Positions 1-6,189 of a DNA stretch of 10,236 nt are shown piece after piece (position 1 is the first letter of the stretch; each line of letters starts with the position of its first letter). The notes beneath the pieces were generated by a model. That model worked only from the letters and a program-made list of their open reading frames with translations. It searched no databases and had not been told where the DNA came from. The DNA comes from Patescibacteria group bacterium (GTDB lineage Bacteria > Patescibacteriota > Minisyncoccia > Minisyncoccales > CG1-02-41-26). The stretch covers positions 1-10,236 of the forward strand of contig JAHCRD010000014.1 of the NCBI GenBank assembly GCA_020148085.1. The letters are read 5' to 3'. Made by a program: the position numbers and the translations under genes.

Positions 1-315
1 CAACAAAGTTGCTCCCATTGAACCAGCCAAACCAACGCAGATAGTTGAAACATCACAATCTACATATTGGACCGTATCATAAATTGCCAAGCCCGCCGTA
101 ACTGAACCTCCGGGAGTATTAATATAGAGTTTAATATCTCGATTAGGGTCTTTGGAAGCCAAAAACAAAATTTCCGCTATAACTAAGTTAGCTAGAGCGT
201 CACTTATGGGTCCGGCCAAAAAAATAATTCTTTCTTCAAGTAATCTCGAAAAAATATCATAAACCCTTTCCCCTCTTTGAGATTTTTCAATAATTGTTGG
301 AATAATTGGACTCAT
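1..315 (-). CDS. clpP: ATP-dependent Clp protease proteolytic subunit ClpP (partial, C-terminus outside window)
   Basis: This is the serine peptidase subunit of the cytoplasmic Clp protease, which degrades proteins unfolded by ClpX- or ClpA/C-type ATPases. The first 105 codons are visible from ATG at 315-313, and the frame stays open to base 1. The N-terminus has the family pattern RGERVYDIFSRLL followed by ERIIFLAGPI. The oxyanion-strand segment NTPGGSVTAGLAIYDT lies at about residues 66-81. The nucleophile-elbow segment GLAGSMGATLL places the catalytic serine at Ser99. The catalytic His and Asp would lie beyond the left edge, so their presence cannot be checked. The start sits 3 nt after the tig stop, so the two are almost certainly one transcript; tig-clpP is a common bacterial order. 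No Shine-Dalgarno is seen in the A/T-only stretch before the ATG. Identification is very secure. Confidence 0.96.
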   Translation of the reverse strand, partial: MSPIIPTIIEKSQRGERVYDIFSRLLEERIIFLAGPISDALANLVIAEILFLASKDPNRDIKLYINTPGGSVTAGLAIYDTVQYVDCDVSTICVGLAGSMGATLL

Positions 316-318
316 ATT

Positions 319-1590
319 TTATTTTAAATTTTCTAAAATCTGAAAAACCTTTTCATTATATATTATACCTCTATAATACTCTTTGAGGCGGTCTAAGTCA
401 ATCTTCTCTCTGGCTTGGTTAACCCCGGGATAATTTTTCAAAAATCCATTTACTGCCTCTTCTATTTCTTTCTCGGAAACTTTGATTTCCTCTTTTCTGC
501 CAATTTCTCTTAAAACCAAAAGGTCTTTAACTCGCTTTTGAGCTTGACTAGAAAAAGAATCTTTCACCTCCTTTTCTGTCTTTTGAATCTTTTTCAGATA
601 ATCAGAAAATGATGTTTTGAGGTCTCTGGCTATTTTTTGTTTTAAAGCTTCCATCATTTTATCTTTTTCTAAATCTAACAAAACTTGAGGGATTTCAAAA
701 TCTGAATTTTGGGCTATTTTTTCTAAAATCTCTCCTCTTCTTTTTTGAGTTTCTCCAATTTCTTTTTCTTTTTTTATCCCTTCTTTTAGATTTTTTCTCA
801 AGTCCTCTAAATTCTCGAATTTCCCTAAACTTCGAGCAAAATCATCATTTAATTCAGGTAGCTCCATCAGCTGAACTTTTTTAAGTTTAACTTTAAAATT
901 AATATTTTTTGAAGCTAAATCTTTTTTGAAATAATCTTTTGGAAAAGGTATTGTAAACTCTTTCTCTTCCCCTTTTTTCATTCCCTGAAGATTCTCTTCA
1001 AATCCAGGGACAAAATGGCCTTTAGCTAACAGAAATCCATCTTGAAAAACTTTGCCCCTTTCAATCTGGGGGGAAGAATATTCAATTTCCAAAAAATCTC
1101 CGCCTTTAGCTTCTCTATCTGAATCTTTAAATTTTGCTCTTGACCTTTGCAGCCAGTTTAAAGCATCTTCTGCTTCTTTCTCTTTGACAGAAACTTCTTT
1201 TTTTTCGACCTCTGCAGCAATCTTTTTGTAATCTGGTAATTTAATTTCTGGTAGAACATCAATCTTAGCTTTGAAACAAAATGGATTTTTAGGAGCTAAT
1301 TTTAAAATTTCAACCCGAGGGACTCCTATGACTTCAAGTTTTTTTTCAAAAACGAATTCAGGATATTTCTCTTTTATTATAAGTTCGGCGGCTGTAGCTA
1401 AAATCTTTCCTTCACCAATTTCTCTTTCAACAACTTCCCTTGGGGCTTTACCTTGCCGGAAACCTTTAAATTCTAAATCCTTGCTGAGTTTTTGAGCAGC
1501 TTCATCTAAATAAGGTAAAAATTCTTGCCAAGGAATCTCAAACAAAATCTCAATTTTTGAATTTGCCAGTTTTTTAATTGAGGCTTTCAC
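319..1590 (-). CDS. tig: Trigger factor, ribosome-associated chaperone / peptidyl-prolyl isomerase
   Basis: Trigger factor docks at the ribosome exit tunnel and shields nascent chains. The 423-aa protein has all three family parts. The N-terminal ribosome-binding domain (about 1-125) carries the signature GFRQGKAP at residues 43-50. The FKBP-type isomerase domain spans about 163-240, with GDFLEIEY and VPGFEENLQGM. The helical C-terminal chaperone domain begins near PELNDDFAR (about 245) and is rich in Lys/Glu helices. Length is close to the usual 430 aa. The start is GTG (1590-1588); an in-frame TAG lies only 6 nt upstream, so no longer N-terminus is possible, and KASIKKL fits family starts. 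No Shine-Dalgarno is visible. The gene is followed after 3 nt by clpP, a functional pairing in protein quality control. A TATAAG hexamer at 1604-1609 could be a -10 box, but no convincing -35 accompanies it. Confidence 0.95.
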   Translation of the reverse strand: MKASIKKLANSKIEILFEIPWQEFLPYLDEAAQKLSKDLEFKGFRQGKAPREVVEREIGEGKILATAAELIIKEKYPEFVFEKKLEVIGVPRVEILKLAPKNPFCFKAKIDVLPEIKLPDYKKIAAEVEKKEVSVKEKEAEDALNWLQRSRAKFKDSDREAKGGDFLEIEYSSPQIERGKVFQDGFLLAKGHFVPGFEENLQGMKKGEEKEFTIPFPKDYFKKDLASKNINFKVKLKKVQLMELPELNDDFARSLGKFENLEDLRKNLKEGIKKEKEIGETQKRRGEILEKIAQNSDFEIPQVLLDLEKDKMMEALKQKIARDLKTSFSDYLKKIQKTEKEVKDSFSSQAQKRVKDLLVLREIGRKEEIKVSEKEIEEAVNGFLKNYPGVNQAREKIDLDRLKEYYRGIIYNEKVFQILENLK

Positions 1591-1783
1591 AATCTACAAA
1601 TAGCTTATAAGCGCGAGGACACTTACCGAAGGGAGCATGGAGGGAGAGCGGGGGTGACTGAGACTAAGAAGTTCTGAGAAGTTAGTATTTAAGAGAAGCA
1701 CTTTTTAAGGTAATCTTGTCCGTTGCTCCCTGAGGTAACGTGCCCGAGTGCAAGCTCCCCGAGGCAAGCTGGCCGAGCGCTAA
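1591..1783. other. GC-richer intergenic region between hppA and tig
   Basis: These 193 bases hold no ORF of note and are visibly richer in G and C than the flanking genes. On the plus strand the left part is purine-rich and the right part holds four degenerate ~14-bp tandem units. An 8-bp complementary pair, AGGGAGCA at 1630-1637 and TGCTCCCT at 1724-1731, and a shorter pair, AGCGC at 1610-1614 with GCGCT at 1777-1781, could close a large folded structure. A perfect 10-bp palindrome, GCTTATAAGC, lies at 1603-1612. I recognise no riboswitch or ncRNA family, and no hairpin followed by a T-run that would act as a terminator. Confidence 0.5.
1722..1777. repeat. Four degenerate ~14-bp tandem repeats downstream of hppA
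   Basis: Four adjacent units each end in GAG: 1722-1734 GTTGCTCCCTGAG, 1735-1748 GTAACGTGCCCGAG, 1749-1763 TGCAAGCTCCCCGAG and 1764-1777 GCAAGCTGGCCGAG. An approximate consensus is GCAAGCTCCCCGAG. The units are 13-15 bp long and are not a multiple of a codon. The array begins 7 bp past the hppA stop codon. The first unit, with its flanks, can also fold into a small hairpin closed by CGTT/AACG at 1721-1740. The function is unknown. Confidence 0.6.
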
Positions 1784-3787
1784 TTAGGCAAAGAGTAAGA
1801 ATAGGGGAATGAAGATTAGAGAGACGACGCCAACGACTTTAATTAAGATATTCAGGGAGGGACCGGCGGTATCTTTAAATGGGTCACCAACCGTATCTCC
1901 AACCACACTGGCCTTATGGGTTTGAGAACCTTTTCCCCCCAAGTTCCCGGCCTCAATGTATTTCTTGGCATTATCCCAAGCTCCCCCAGCGTTAGCCATC
2001 ATCACCGCCAAAAGAAAACCAGTAACTAAAGTTCCGAGCAGGAGCCCAGCCAGAGATTCAAGACCCAAAAATATTCCCACCGCAATTGGAACCGAAATTG
2101 CTAAAACTCCAGGCAAAATCATTGATTTTAAAGCTCTCCGAGTGGTGATATCTACACATCTGGAATAATCGGGTCTGGACTTCCCTTCCATCAGTCCTGG
2201 AATTTCTCGGAATTGCCGCCTCACCTCCTCAACCACTATAAATGCCCCTCGACTCACTGCCTTCATGGTCAAACTACAAAAAAGAAAGGGTAGGGCAGCC
2301 CCAATGAAAAAGCCTCCTATTACTTCGGGAGTAATAAGAGAGAGAGTCTCTAAATTTGCGGTCCTAGCAAAAGCAGCTAGCCAAGCTAAAGCAGCAAGAC
2401 CTGCTGAACCAATAGCAAAACCCTTTCCGGTGGCAGCGGTTGTATTACCAACTGAGTCTAAAGCATCAGTTCTTTTTCTAACTATATCTGGCATCGAAGC
2501 CATCTCAGCAATTCCTGCAGCATTATCTACCACTGGTCCGTAACAATCAGCTGACAAATTAATTCCCAAAACCGAGAGAATTCCGACTGAAGAAACAGCA
2601 ATGCCAAAGAGACCGGCAAACTTGTAGACCAAAATCATGCCTATTCCCACTCCAAGAGCTGGGATGACAACGCTTACCAAACCCTGAGAAAAACCTTCAA
2701 TAATGTTTAAGGAAGCCCCAGTTTTGGAGGCTCTGGCAATCGATAAGACCGGAGAATATTTATCTGAAGTATAGTATTGGATGGAATAACTTAATAAGAT
2801 TCCAATAGCCAATCCTATGACAACCGCAAAGAAAACTCCCAAATCTTTCAAGATATATTGGGAAATAAAATAGGCAGAAATTACCATCAATCCATTGGCT
2901 AAAATCATCCCTCTTTGCATTGCTTTGCGAATTTTTTCTGTCTGTTGTTGAAAACTAAGCTCAGCAGAAGCCCCGCCTTTGGCGGACTTTTTTATCCTAA
3001 TAAAAAAACTGCCAATAATTGAAGCTAAAATCCCAGCTGAAGCTAAAAAAATAGGAAAAACGAAACCTCGAACCCCATAAAGAGGCACTCCAATCACCGT
3101 GGTGGCAGCAATTGCTGAAACGTAGGATTCAAATAAGTCAGAACCCATACCAGCTATGTCCCCAACATTGTCTCCTACTGCATCAGCAATAACTGCTGGG
3201 TTTCGGGGGTCATCTTCTGGTATCCCTTTTTCTATTTTTCCGACTAAATCAGCACCAATATCAGCTGACTTGGTATACATCCCTCCACCAACCCTCAAAA
3301 AAAGAGCAATCAAAGAGCAACCGAAAGCGAAACTTATTAGAACTTCAGGGGCTTTAAATAAAAGCCAAACTAAAATTATTCCCAAAAGTCCTAAAGAGGT
3401 GACAAACATTCCTATCACTGTTCCTCCATGGAAAGCCATTCGAAATCCTTCTGATAATGATTTGAGAGCAGAATTTGCTACTCTACCATTGCTCTTTGTA
3501 GCTACCATCATCCCCAAAAACCCGGCTGTTGCTGAAAGTGTCGCTCCTATCAAGAAAGCGAGACCTGCTTTGAACTCAATTAAAATCCCCAAACAAAGAG
3601 CAATAAGAACCAGAATTAAAAACAAAATCTTAAATTCTCTTTTGAGAAAAGTTATTGCCCCTTTTCGGATAGCCGAAGAAATCTCAACTATTTTATCAGA
3701 ACCTTCAGAACTTTTTTTAATTTGTAAAAATGAAAAAAGGCCAAAAATTATAGCCAAGATAGAAATACTAAATGGCAAAATTAACAT
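1784..3787 (-). CDS. hppA: Membrane-bound ion-pumping pyrophosphatase, K+-dependent type (probable Na+ or H+ pump)
   Basis: This integral membrane enzyme couples hydrolysis of PPi to ion export across the cytoplasmic membrane. The 667-aa protein is almost entirely hydrophobic helices, about the size of bacterial relatives. The substrate/metal site motifs are intact: GGGMYTKSADIGADLVGK (from residue 167), EDDPRNP (191-197), DAVGDNVGD (202-210), and the C-terminal GDTVGDPFKDTAGP (630-643). The segment GNTTAATGKG (447-456) has Ala451 where K+-independent enzymes carry Lys, which marks the K+-dependent class. In the ion-gate helix DLFESYVS, Glu220 sits three residues after Asp217, and Ser224 replaces the later Glu seen in plant-type H+ pumps. 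This Glu position is known from Na+-PPases and some K+-dependent H+ pumps. The ATG start fits the first membrane helix. A promoter lies upstream (3849-3877), so the gene is probably transcribed on its own. The pumped ion remains inference. Confidence 0.95.
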   Translation of the reverse strand: MLILPFSISILAIIFGLFSFLQIKKSSEGSDKIVEISSAIRKGAITFLKREFKILFLILVLIALCLGILIEFKAGLAFLIGATLSATAGFLGMMVATKSNGRVANSALKSLSEGFRMAFHGGTVIGMFVTSLGLLGIILVWLLFKAPEVLISFAFGCSLIALFLRVGGGMYTKSADIGADLVGKIEKGIPEDDPRNPAVIADAVGDNVGDIAGMGSDLFESYVSAIAATTVIGVPLYGVRGFVFPIFLASAGILASIIGSFFIRIKKSAKGGASAELSFQQQTEKIRKAMQRGMILANGLMVISAYFISQYILKDLGVFFAVVIGLAIGILLSYSIQYYTSDKYSPVLSIARASKTGASLNIIEGFSQGLVSVVIPALGVGIGMILVYKFAGLFGIAVSSVGILSVLGINLSADCYGPVVDNAAGIAEMASMPDIVRKRTDALDSVGNTTAATGKGFAIGSAGLAALAWLAAFARTANLETLSLITPEVIGGFFIGAALPFLFCSLTMKAVSRGAFIVVEEVRRQFREIPGLMEGKSRPDYSRCVDITTRRALKSMILPGVLAISVPIAVGIFLGLESLAGLLLGTLVTGFLLAVMMANAGGAWDNAKKYIEAGNLGGKGSQTHKASVVGDTVGDPFKDTAGPSLNILIKVVGVVSLIFIPLFLLFA

Positions 3788-3811
3788 ATTATTTTCGGAA
3801 TATAATTATTC

Positions 3812-3832
3812 AACCTTGCCGAAATCAAGGTT
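3812..3832. repeat. Perfect 7-bp hairpin in the hppA leader
   Basis: AACCTTG at 3812-3818 pairs perfectly with CAAGGTT at 3826-3832 around a 7-nt loop. Its core TGCCGAA also resembles the neighbouring 29-bp repeats, so it may be a decayed third copy. If the promoter at 3849-3877 is used, this hairpin is in the hppA 5' untranslated region, about 25-45 nt before the ATG. No T-run follows, so it is not an obvious terminator. Confidence 0.55.
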
Positions 3833-3853
3833 CTGCCGAAGGCAGGTTCTTAT
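3825..3853. repeat. 29-bp direct repeat, copy 1 (hairpin core)
   Basis: This stretch is identical to 3886-3914 over 29 bases. It carries the hairpin CTGCC-GAA-GGCAG at 3833-3845. The right end (CTTAT) forms five of the six bases of the probable hppA -10 box, and the left end forms one arm of the hairpin at 3812-3832. The two copies are 61 bp apart start to start. Confidence 0.85.
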
Positions 3854-3877
3854 AATTCCGCATAAGTAGTTAATCAA
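3849..3877 (-). promoter_or_regulatory. Probable sigma-70-type promoter of hppA
   Basis: On the minus strand, TTGATT (3877-3872) is followed after exactly 17 bases by TATAAG (3854-3849). This gives 4/6 and 5/6 matches to the -35 and -10 consensus at ideal spacing. Transcription would begin near 3842, giving a leader of about 55 nt that contains the 3812-3832 hairpin. The -10 box overlaps the end of repeat copy 1. Confidence 0.55.
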
Positions 3878-3885
3878 TAGGAATT

Positions 3886-3914
3886 TCAAGGTTCTGCCGA
3901 AGGCAGGTTCTTAT
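3886..3914. repeat. 29-bp direct repeat, copy 2, containing the stop codon of the zinc-finger gene
   Basis: This is an exact match to 3825-3853. The hairpin CTGCC-GAA-GGCAG lies at 3894-3906. The TAA stop of the upstream DksA/TraR-type gene (3913-3911) is inside the repeat, so the repeat supplies the end of that gene. The 32 bases between the copies hold the -35 box and most of the -10 spacer of the hppA promoter. Confidence 0.85.
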
Positions 3915-4270
3915 TTTTGGCATTTTTTACAGAAGGCTGCTTGAGGATAAGCTTTCAACCTTGCTTGAGAAATTGGTTTTTTGCATTTCTCACATATTCC
4001 ATATCGTCCTTTCTTCATTTTCTCTAAGCTCTCACTTATTTTTTTCAATTCAAGTTCTAAAGTATATCCAACAGAAAGTAAATTTCCATATTCTTCAACC
4101 TCATCTGCTTCTTCTTCTAAATTCCCACCATCAAATTCAGGATAGGAAGTAATCCAATCTCCTTTAACTTTTTTGCTCCTCTTAGCAAAAGCACCTAATT
4201 GCCTCTCTAATCTCCTTTTCTCCTCTTCCAATTTTATCTTTAGTTTCTCTTTTAATTTTTTATTCATCAT
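3911..4270 (-). CDS. TraR/DksA-type C4 zinc-finger protein
   Basis: This is a 119-aa cytoplasmic protein. The N-terminal ~85 residues form a charged helical coiled coil (KLKEKLKIKLEEEKRRLERQ). The C-terminus is a C4 zinc finger: GRYGICEKCKKPIS then RLKAYPQAAFCKKCQK, with Cys93, Cys96, Cys114 and Cys117. The spacing and the R-L-x-A-x-P core are those of the DksA/TraR family. DksA binds RNA polymerase through its secondary channel with ppGpp. The acidic DxxDxA motif at the coiled-coil tip of E. coli DksA is not evident; ADEVEEYGN lies in that region instead. A classical DksA role is therefore uncertain, and it may be a divergent family member. The start ATG overlaps the TGA of the coiled-coil gene (ATGA), indicating translational coupling; a second ATG follows immediately. 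The stop lies in a 29-bp repeat. Confidence 0.88.
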   Translation of the reverse strand: MMNKKLKEKLKIKLEEEKRRLERQLGAFAKRSKKVKGDWITSYPEFDGGNLEEEADEVEEYGNLLSVGYTLELELKKISESLEKMKKGRYGICEKCKKPISQARLKAYPQAAFCKKCQK

Positions 4271-6189
4271 AGGTATCTGTGTAGAAGTAAGTACAAAGCT
4301 ACCCCAACCCCAACAATTGAAAGGAAGATTAGGATTCTCACCAAAAGTTTCTCTGAAGGGGAAGGTTCTTTGACAACCGGTCTGAAGACAATCTCTTTTT
4401 TTACTTTCTGACTCAATGGGAGTCTTTCTATTTTCTTTTCTTCTTCTCCTGAAACTCTAGCTAAAAATCTTTCTCTTTCTTTCTCCTCCTCTGGTGAAAT
4501 TTTAGTTAATTCTTTTAATATCTCCTCTTTTGAGACAGGTCCCTTGACTTCTATCTTCTTTTTCTCCTCCTCTCTGGCTCTTTGTTGAATCCCTTCAATT
4601 TTCTTTTTTTCTTTAAATTCTTTTTCTTTTGTTCGAGCTCCTCTCCTAATCTCTTCAATTTGTCTTGCTTCGATCTCTCTTTTTTTCCTCTCCCCCTCAG
4701 TCCTAATCCTTTTTTCTTCCTCAATTCTTCTTTTTTCTTCTTCTCTCAATTTCTTTTCCATCTCCTCCTTTGGTCTTCTTTCAATCTCCTCAACTTCTCT
4801 TTCCTCAGGAGGTTTTTCTTCCTCCTTTTGGGCAATTATTTTCTTTCCCTCCTCAATCCCAAACTCAATCAAAATTCCTATCTCTTCCAATCTCTCTTTT
4901 AATTTTCTTTCCTTGGTTGAATTTTCCTGATAATCGAGATTAATCTCTTCGATTTTTTCTGCTACGAGATTCATCCTCTTTTCAACATCCCACCTTGCTT
5001 TTTCTATTTCTTTTCTTTTTTCTTCGATCTCCCATCTTCTTTTTTCCAAGTTCCTTTCTTCTTCTCCAGAAATAGCTTCTTTTTCTCTCTCTTCAATTTC
5101 CCTTTCCCTTTGCTCAATCTCTACTTCTTTTTCCTGAATTTTTCCGAGTTCTATTTTCAACTCGATTTGTTTTTCCTCTTCCTGAGAGATTTTCTGCTCT
5201 CTCAGCTTTTGGTTTTGTTGCAAAGAAATGATTGCTGCTTCAATCTCCTCTTTCTCATCTTTCAAACTTATTTGCTCAAGATTCTGAATAATCTCCGCTT
5301 TCTTTTTCTCCAAGCTTTTTTCTTTACTCAAAATTTCTTCCAGAGAATCCTCGATTCTTTGAAGAGTTTTTCTAATTTTCTCAATTTTTTGTTGCTGGGC
5401 CCATTTTTCTTCCTCGATAGCTCTTCTTCTCCGTTCGATAATCCATCGTTTCCTTTCTGCTCGGTGTCTTTCTTTGGATGTTGGAGCTTCTCTTTCCTCA
5501 CTTTCAATCTTTTTTTCTTCTTCTTCAATTTTAGTTTCTTCTCTGGTAATTTTTCCTAAAACATCCTCAAGTTTGGTTATCTGTCTCTCAAGAACTGCTC
5601 TTTTTGCCTCTAAGGGTCTTTTCTTTACCGGGAAAGATTTAAGGATTCTTTCAATTTGGCCTTTCCCAGCCACCAACTCTCCCTTCCTTTTTCTTCTCTC
5701 TCTTTTTTCCTCTATCTCTTGCTTTTTCTCTTCCTCTTTTCTCCCCTCCTCTTTCTCTACCCTCCTTTCCTCTTCTCTTATTCTCCTTTCCTCTTCCTCT
5801 ACTCTCTTCTTTCTTTCTTTGGCCTTTCTCCGGATTTCCTCAATTATCTCTTCTTCTCTGAGTTCAGCAACTCTCCTTCCCTCCTCAGCCTTAGCCCTCC
5901 TTTTTATCTCCTCTACAATTTCTTTCTCCTTTTCAATCTCTTCTCTTTTCCTTTCAGCTTCAATTCTTTCTTTTTCAAGCCTCTTCCTCTCTTCCTCTCT
6001 TCTCTTCTCTTCAATTTCTCTGGCTATCTTCTCCTCTATTTTCTCCTCTTCAACTTTTTCCTCGGCAACTCTTTCTCCTTTCAATTGCTGAATATCCTCT
6101 CCCATAGTCAAAAATACCCCTTGTTTAAGAACTTGAGAAAGTTTTTGTTTATTAATTAAAATAGGTTTTTTATTTTCTTTTTCGACCAT
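4267..6189 (-). CDS. Long E/K/R-rich coiled-coil protein with C-terminal membrane anchor
   Basis: I do not recognise a named family. With ATG at 6189 the protein has 640 residues (numbering from here). The short N-terminus (KPILINKQKLSQVLKQGVFL) is followed by two extremely charged E/K/R tracts, about 39-170 and 454-549, which look like single alpha-helices or long coiled coils. A central part contains two copies of a 137-residue-spaced unit (about 204-299 and 341-436) with paired Trp. A linker with FRPVVKEPSPSEK leads to one membrane helix (about 615-636) and the tail HRYL. With no signal peptide, a tail-anchored protein with a long cytoplasmic rod is likely. The frame is open to an ATG at 6252, giving 661 aa and an 83-bp overlap with pnp. 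I prefer 6189 because it overlaps pnp by only 20 bp. It overlaps the downstream zinc-finger gene by ATGA. A scaffold or spacer role is only a guess. Confidence 0.85.
   Translation of the reverse strand: MVEKENKKPILINKQKLSQVLKQGVFLTMGEDIQQLKGERVAEEKVEEEKIEEKIAREIEEKRREEERKRLEKERIEAERKREEIEKEKEIVEEIKRRAKAEEGRRVAELREEEIIEEIRRKAKERKKRVEEEERRIREEERRVEKEEGRKEEEKKQEIEEKRERRKRKGELVAGKGQIERILKSFPVKKRPLEAKRAVLERQITKLEDVLGKITREETKIEEEEKKIESEEREAPTSKERHRAERKRWIIERRRRAIEEEKWAQQQKIEKIRKTLQRIEDSLEEILSKEKSLEKKKAEIIQNLEQISLKDEKEEIEAAIISLQQNQKLREQKISQEEEKQIELKIELGKIQEKEVEIEQREREIEEREKEAISGEEERNLEKRRWEIEEKRKEIEKARWDVEKRMNLVAEKIEEINLDYQENSTKERKLKERLEEIGILIEFGIEEGKKIIAQKEEEKPPEEREVEEIERRPKEEMEKKLREEEKRRIEEEKRIRTEGERKKREIEARQIEEIRRGARTKEKEFKEKKKIEGIQQRAREEEKKKIEVKGPVSKEEILKELTKISPEEEKERERFLARVSGEEEKKIERLPLSQKVKKEIVFRPVVKEPSPSEKLLVRILIFLSIVGVGVALYLLLHRYL
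4882..5580 (-). repeat. Internal 411-bp spaced duplication inside the coiled-coil gene
   Basis: Two segments of the encoded protein align without gaps at a constant offset of 137 residues: nt 5580-5293 (unit 1) and 5169-4882 (unit 2). Matching anchors are LGKI/LGKI; a Trp followed 14 residues later by a second Trp in each (KRWIIERRRRAIEEEKW versus RRWEIEEKRKEIEKARW); and SKEKSLEKK versus TKERKLKER. The DNA has diverged, so this is an old duplication recognisable at the protein level. Confidence 0.75.

Noticed and set aside
3156..3869. Long plus-strand open frame (237 codons) opposite hppA
   Set aside because: It is antisense to the well-conserved pyrophosphatase, has Pro/Ser/Lys-rich sequence without recognisable domains, and is explained by codon bias of the true gene.
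3833..3906. Rho-independent terminators at the CTGCC-GAA-GGCAG hairpins
   Set aside because: The stems are only 5 bp and no run of T follows on either strand.
3825..3914. Possible mini CRISPR array (29-bp repeats separated by 32 bases)
   Set aside because: There are only two copies. One contains the stop codon of a real gene and the 'spacer' holds promoter elements. No cas genes are present, so a local hairpin repeat is the better reading.
4582..6159. Several plus-strand open frames rich in Phe, Leu and Ser opposite the coiled-coil gene
   Set aside because: These are pyrimidine-rich mirrors of Glu/Lys/Arg codons. The apparent hydrophobic proteins are composition artefacts.
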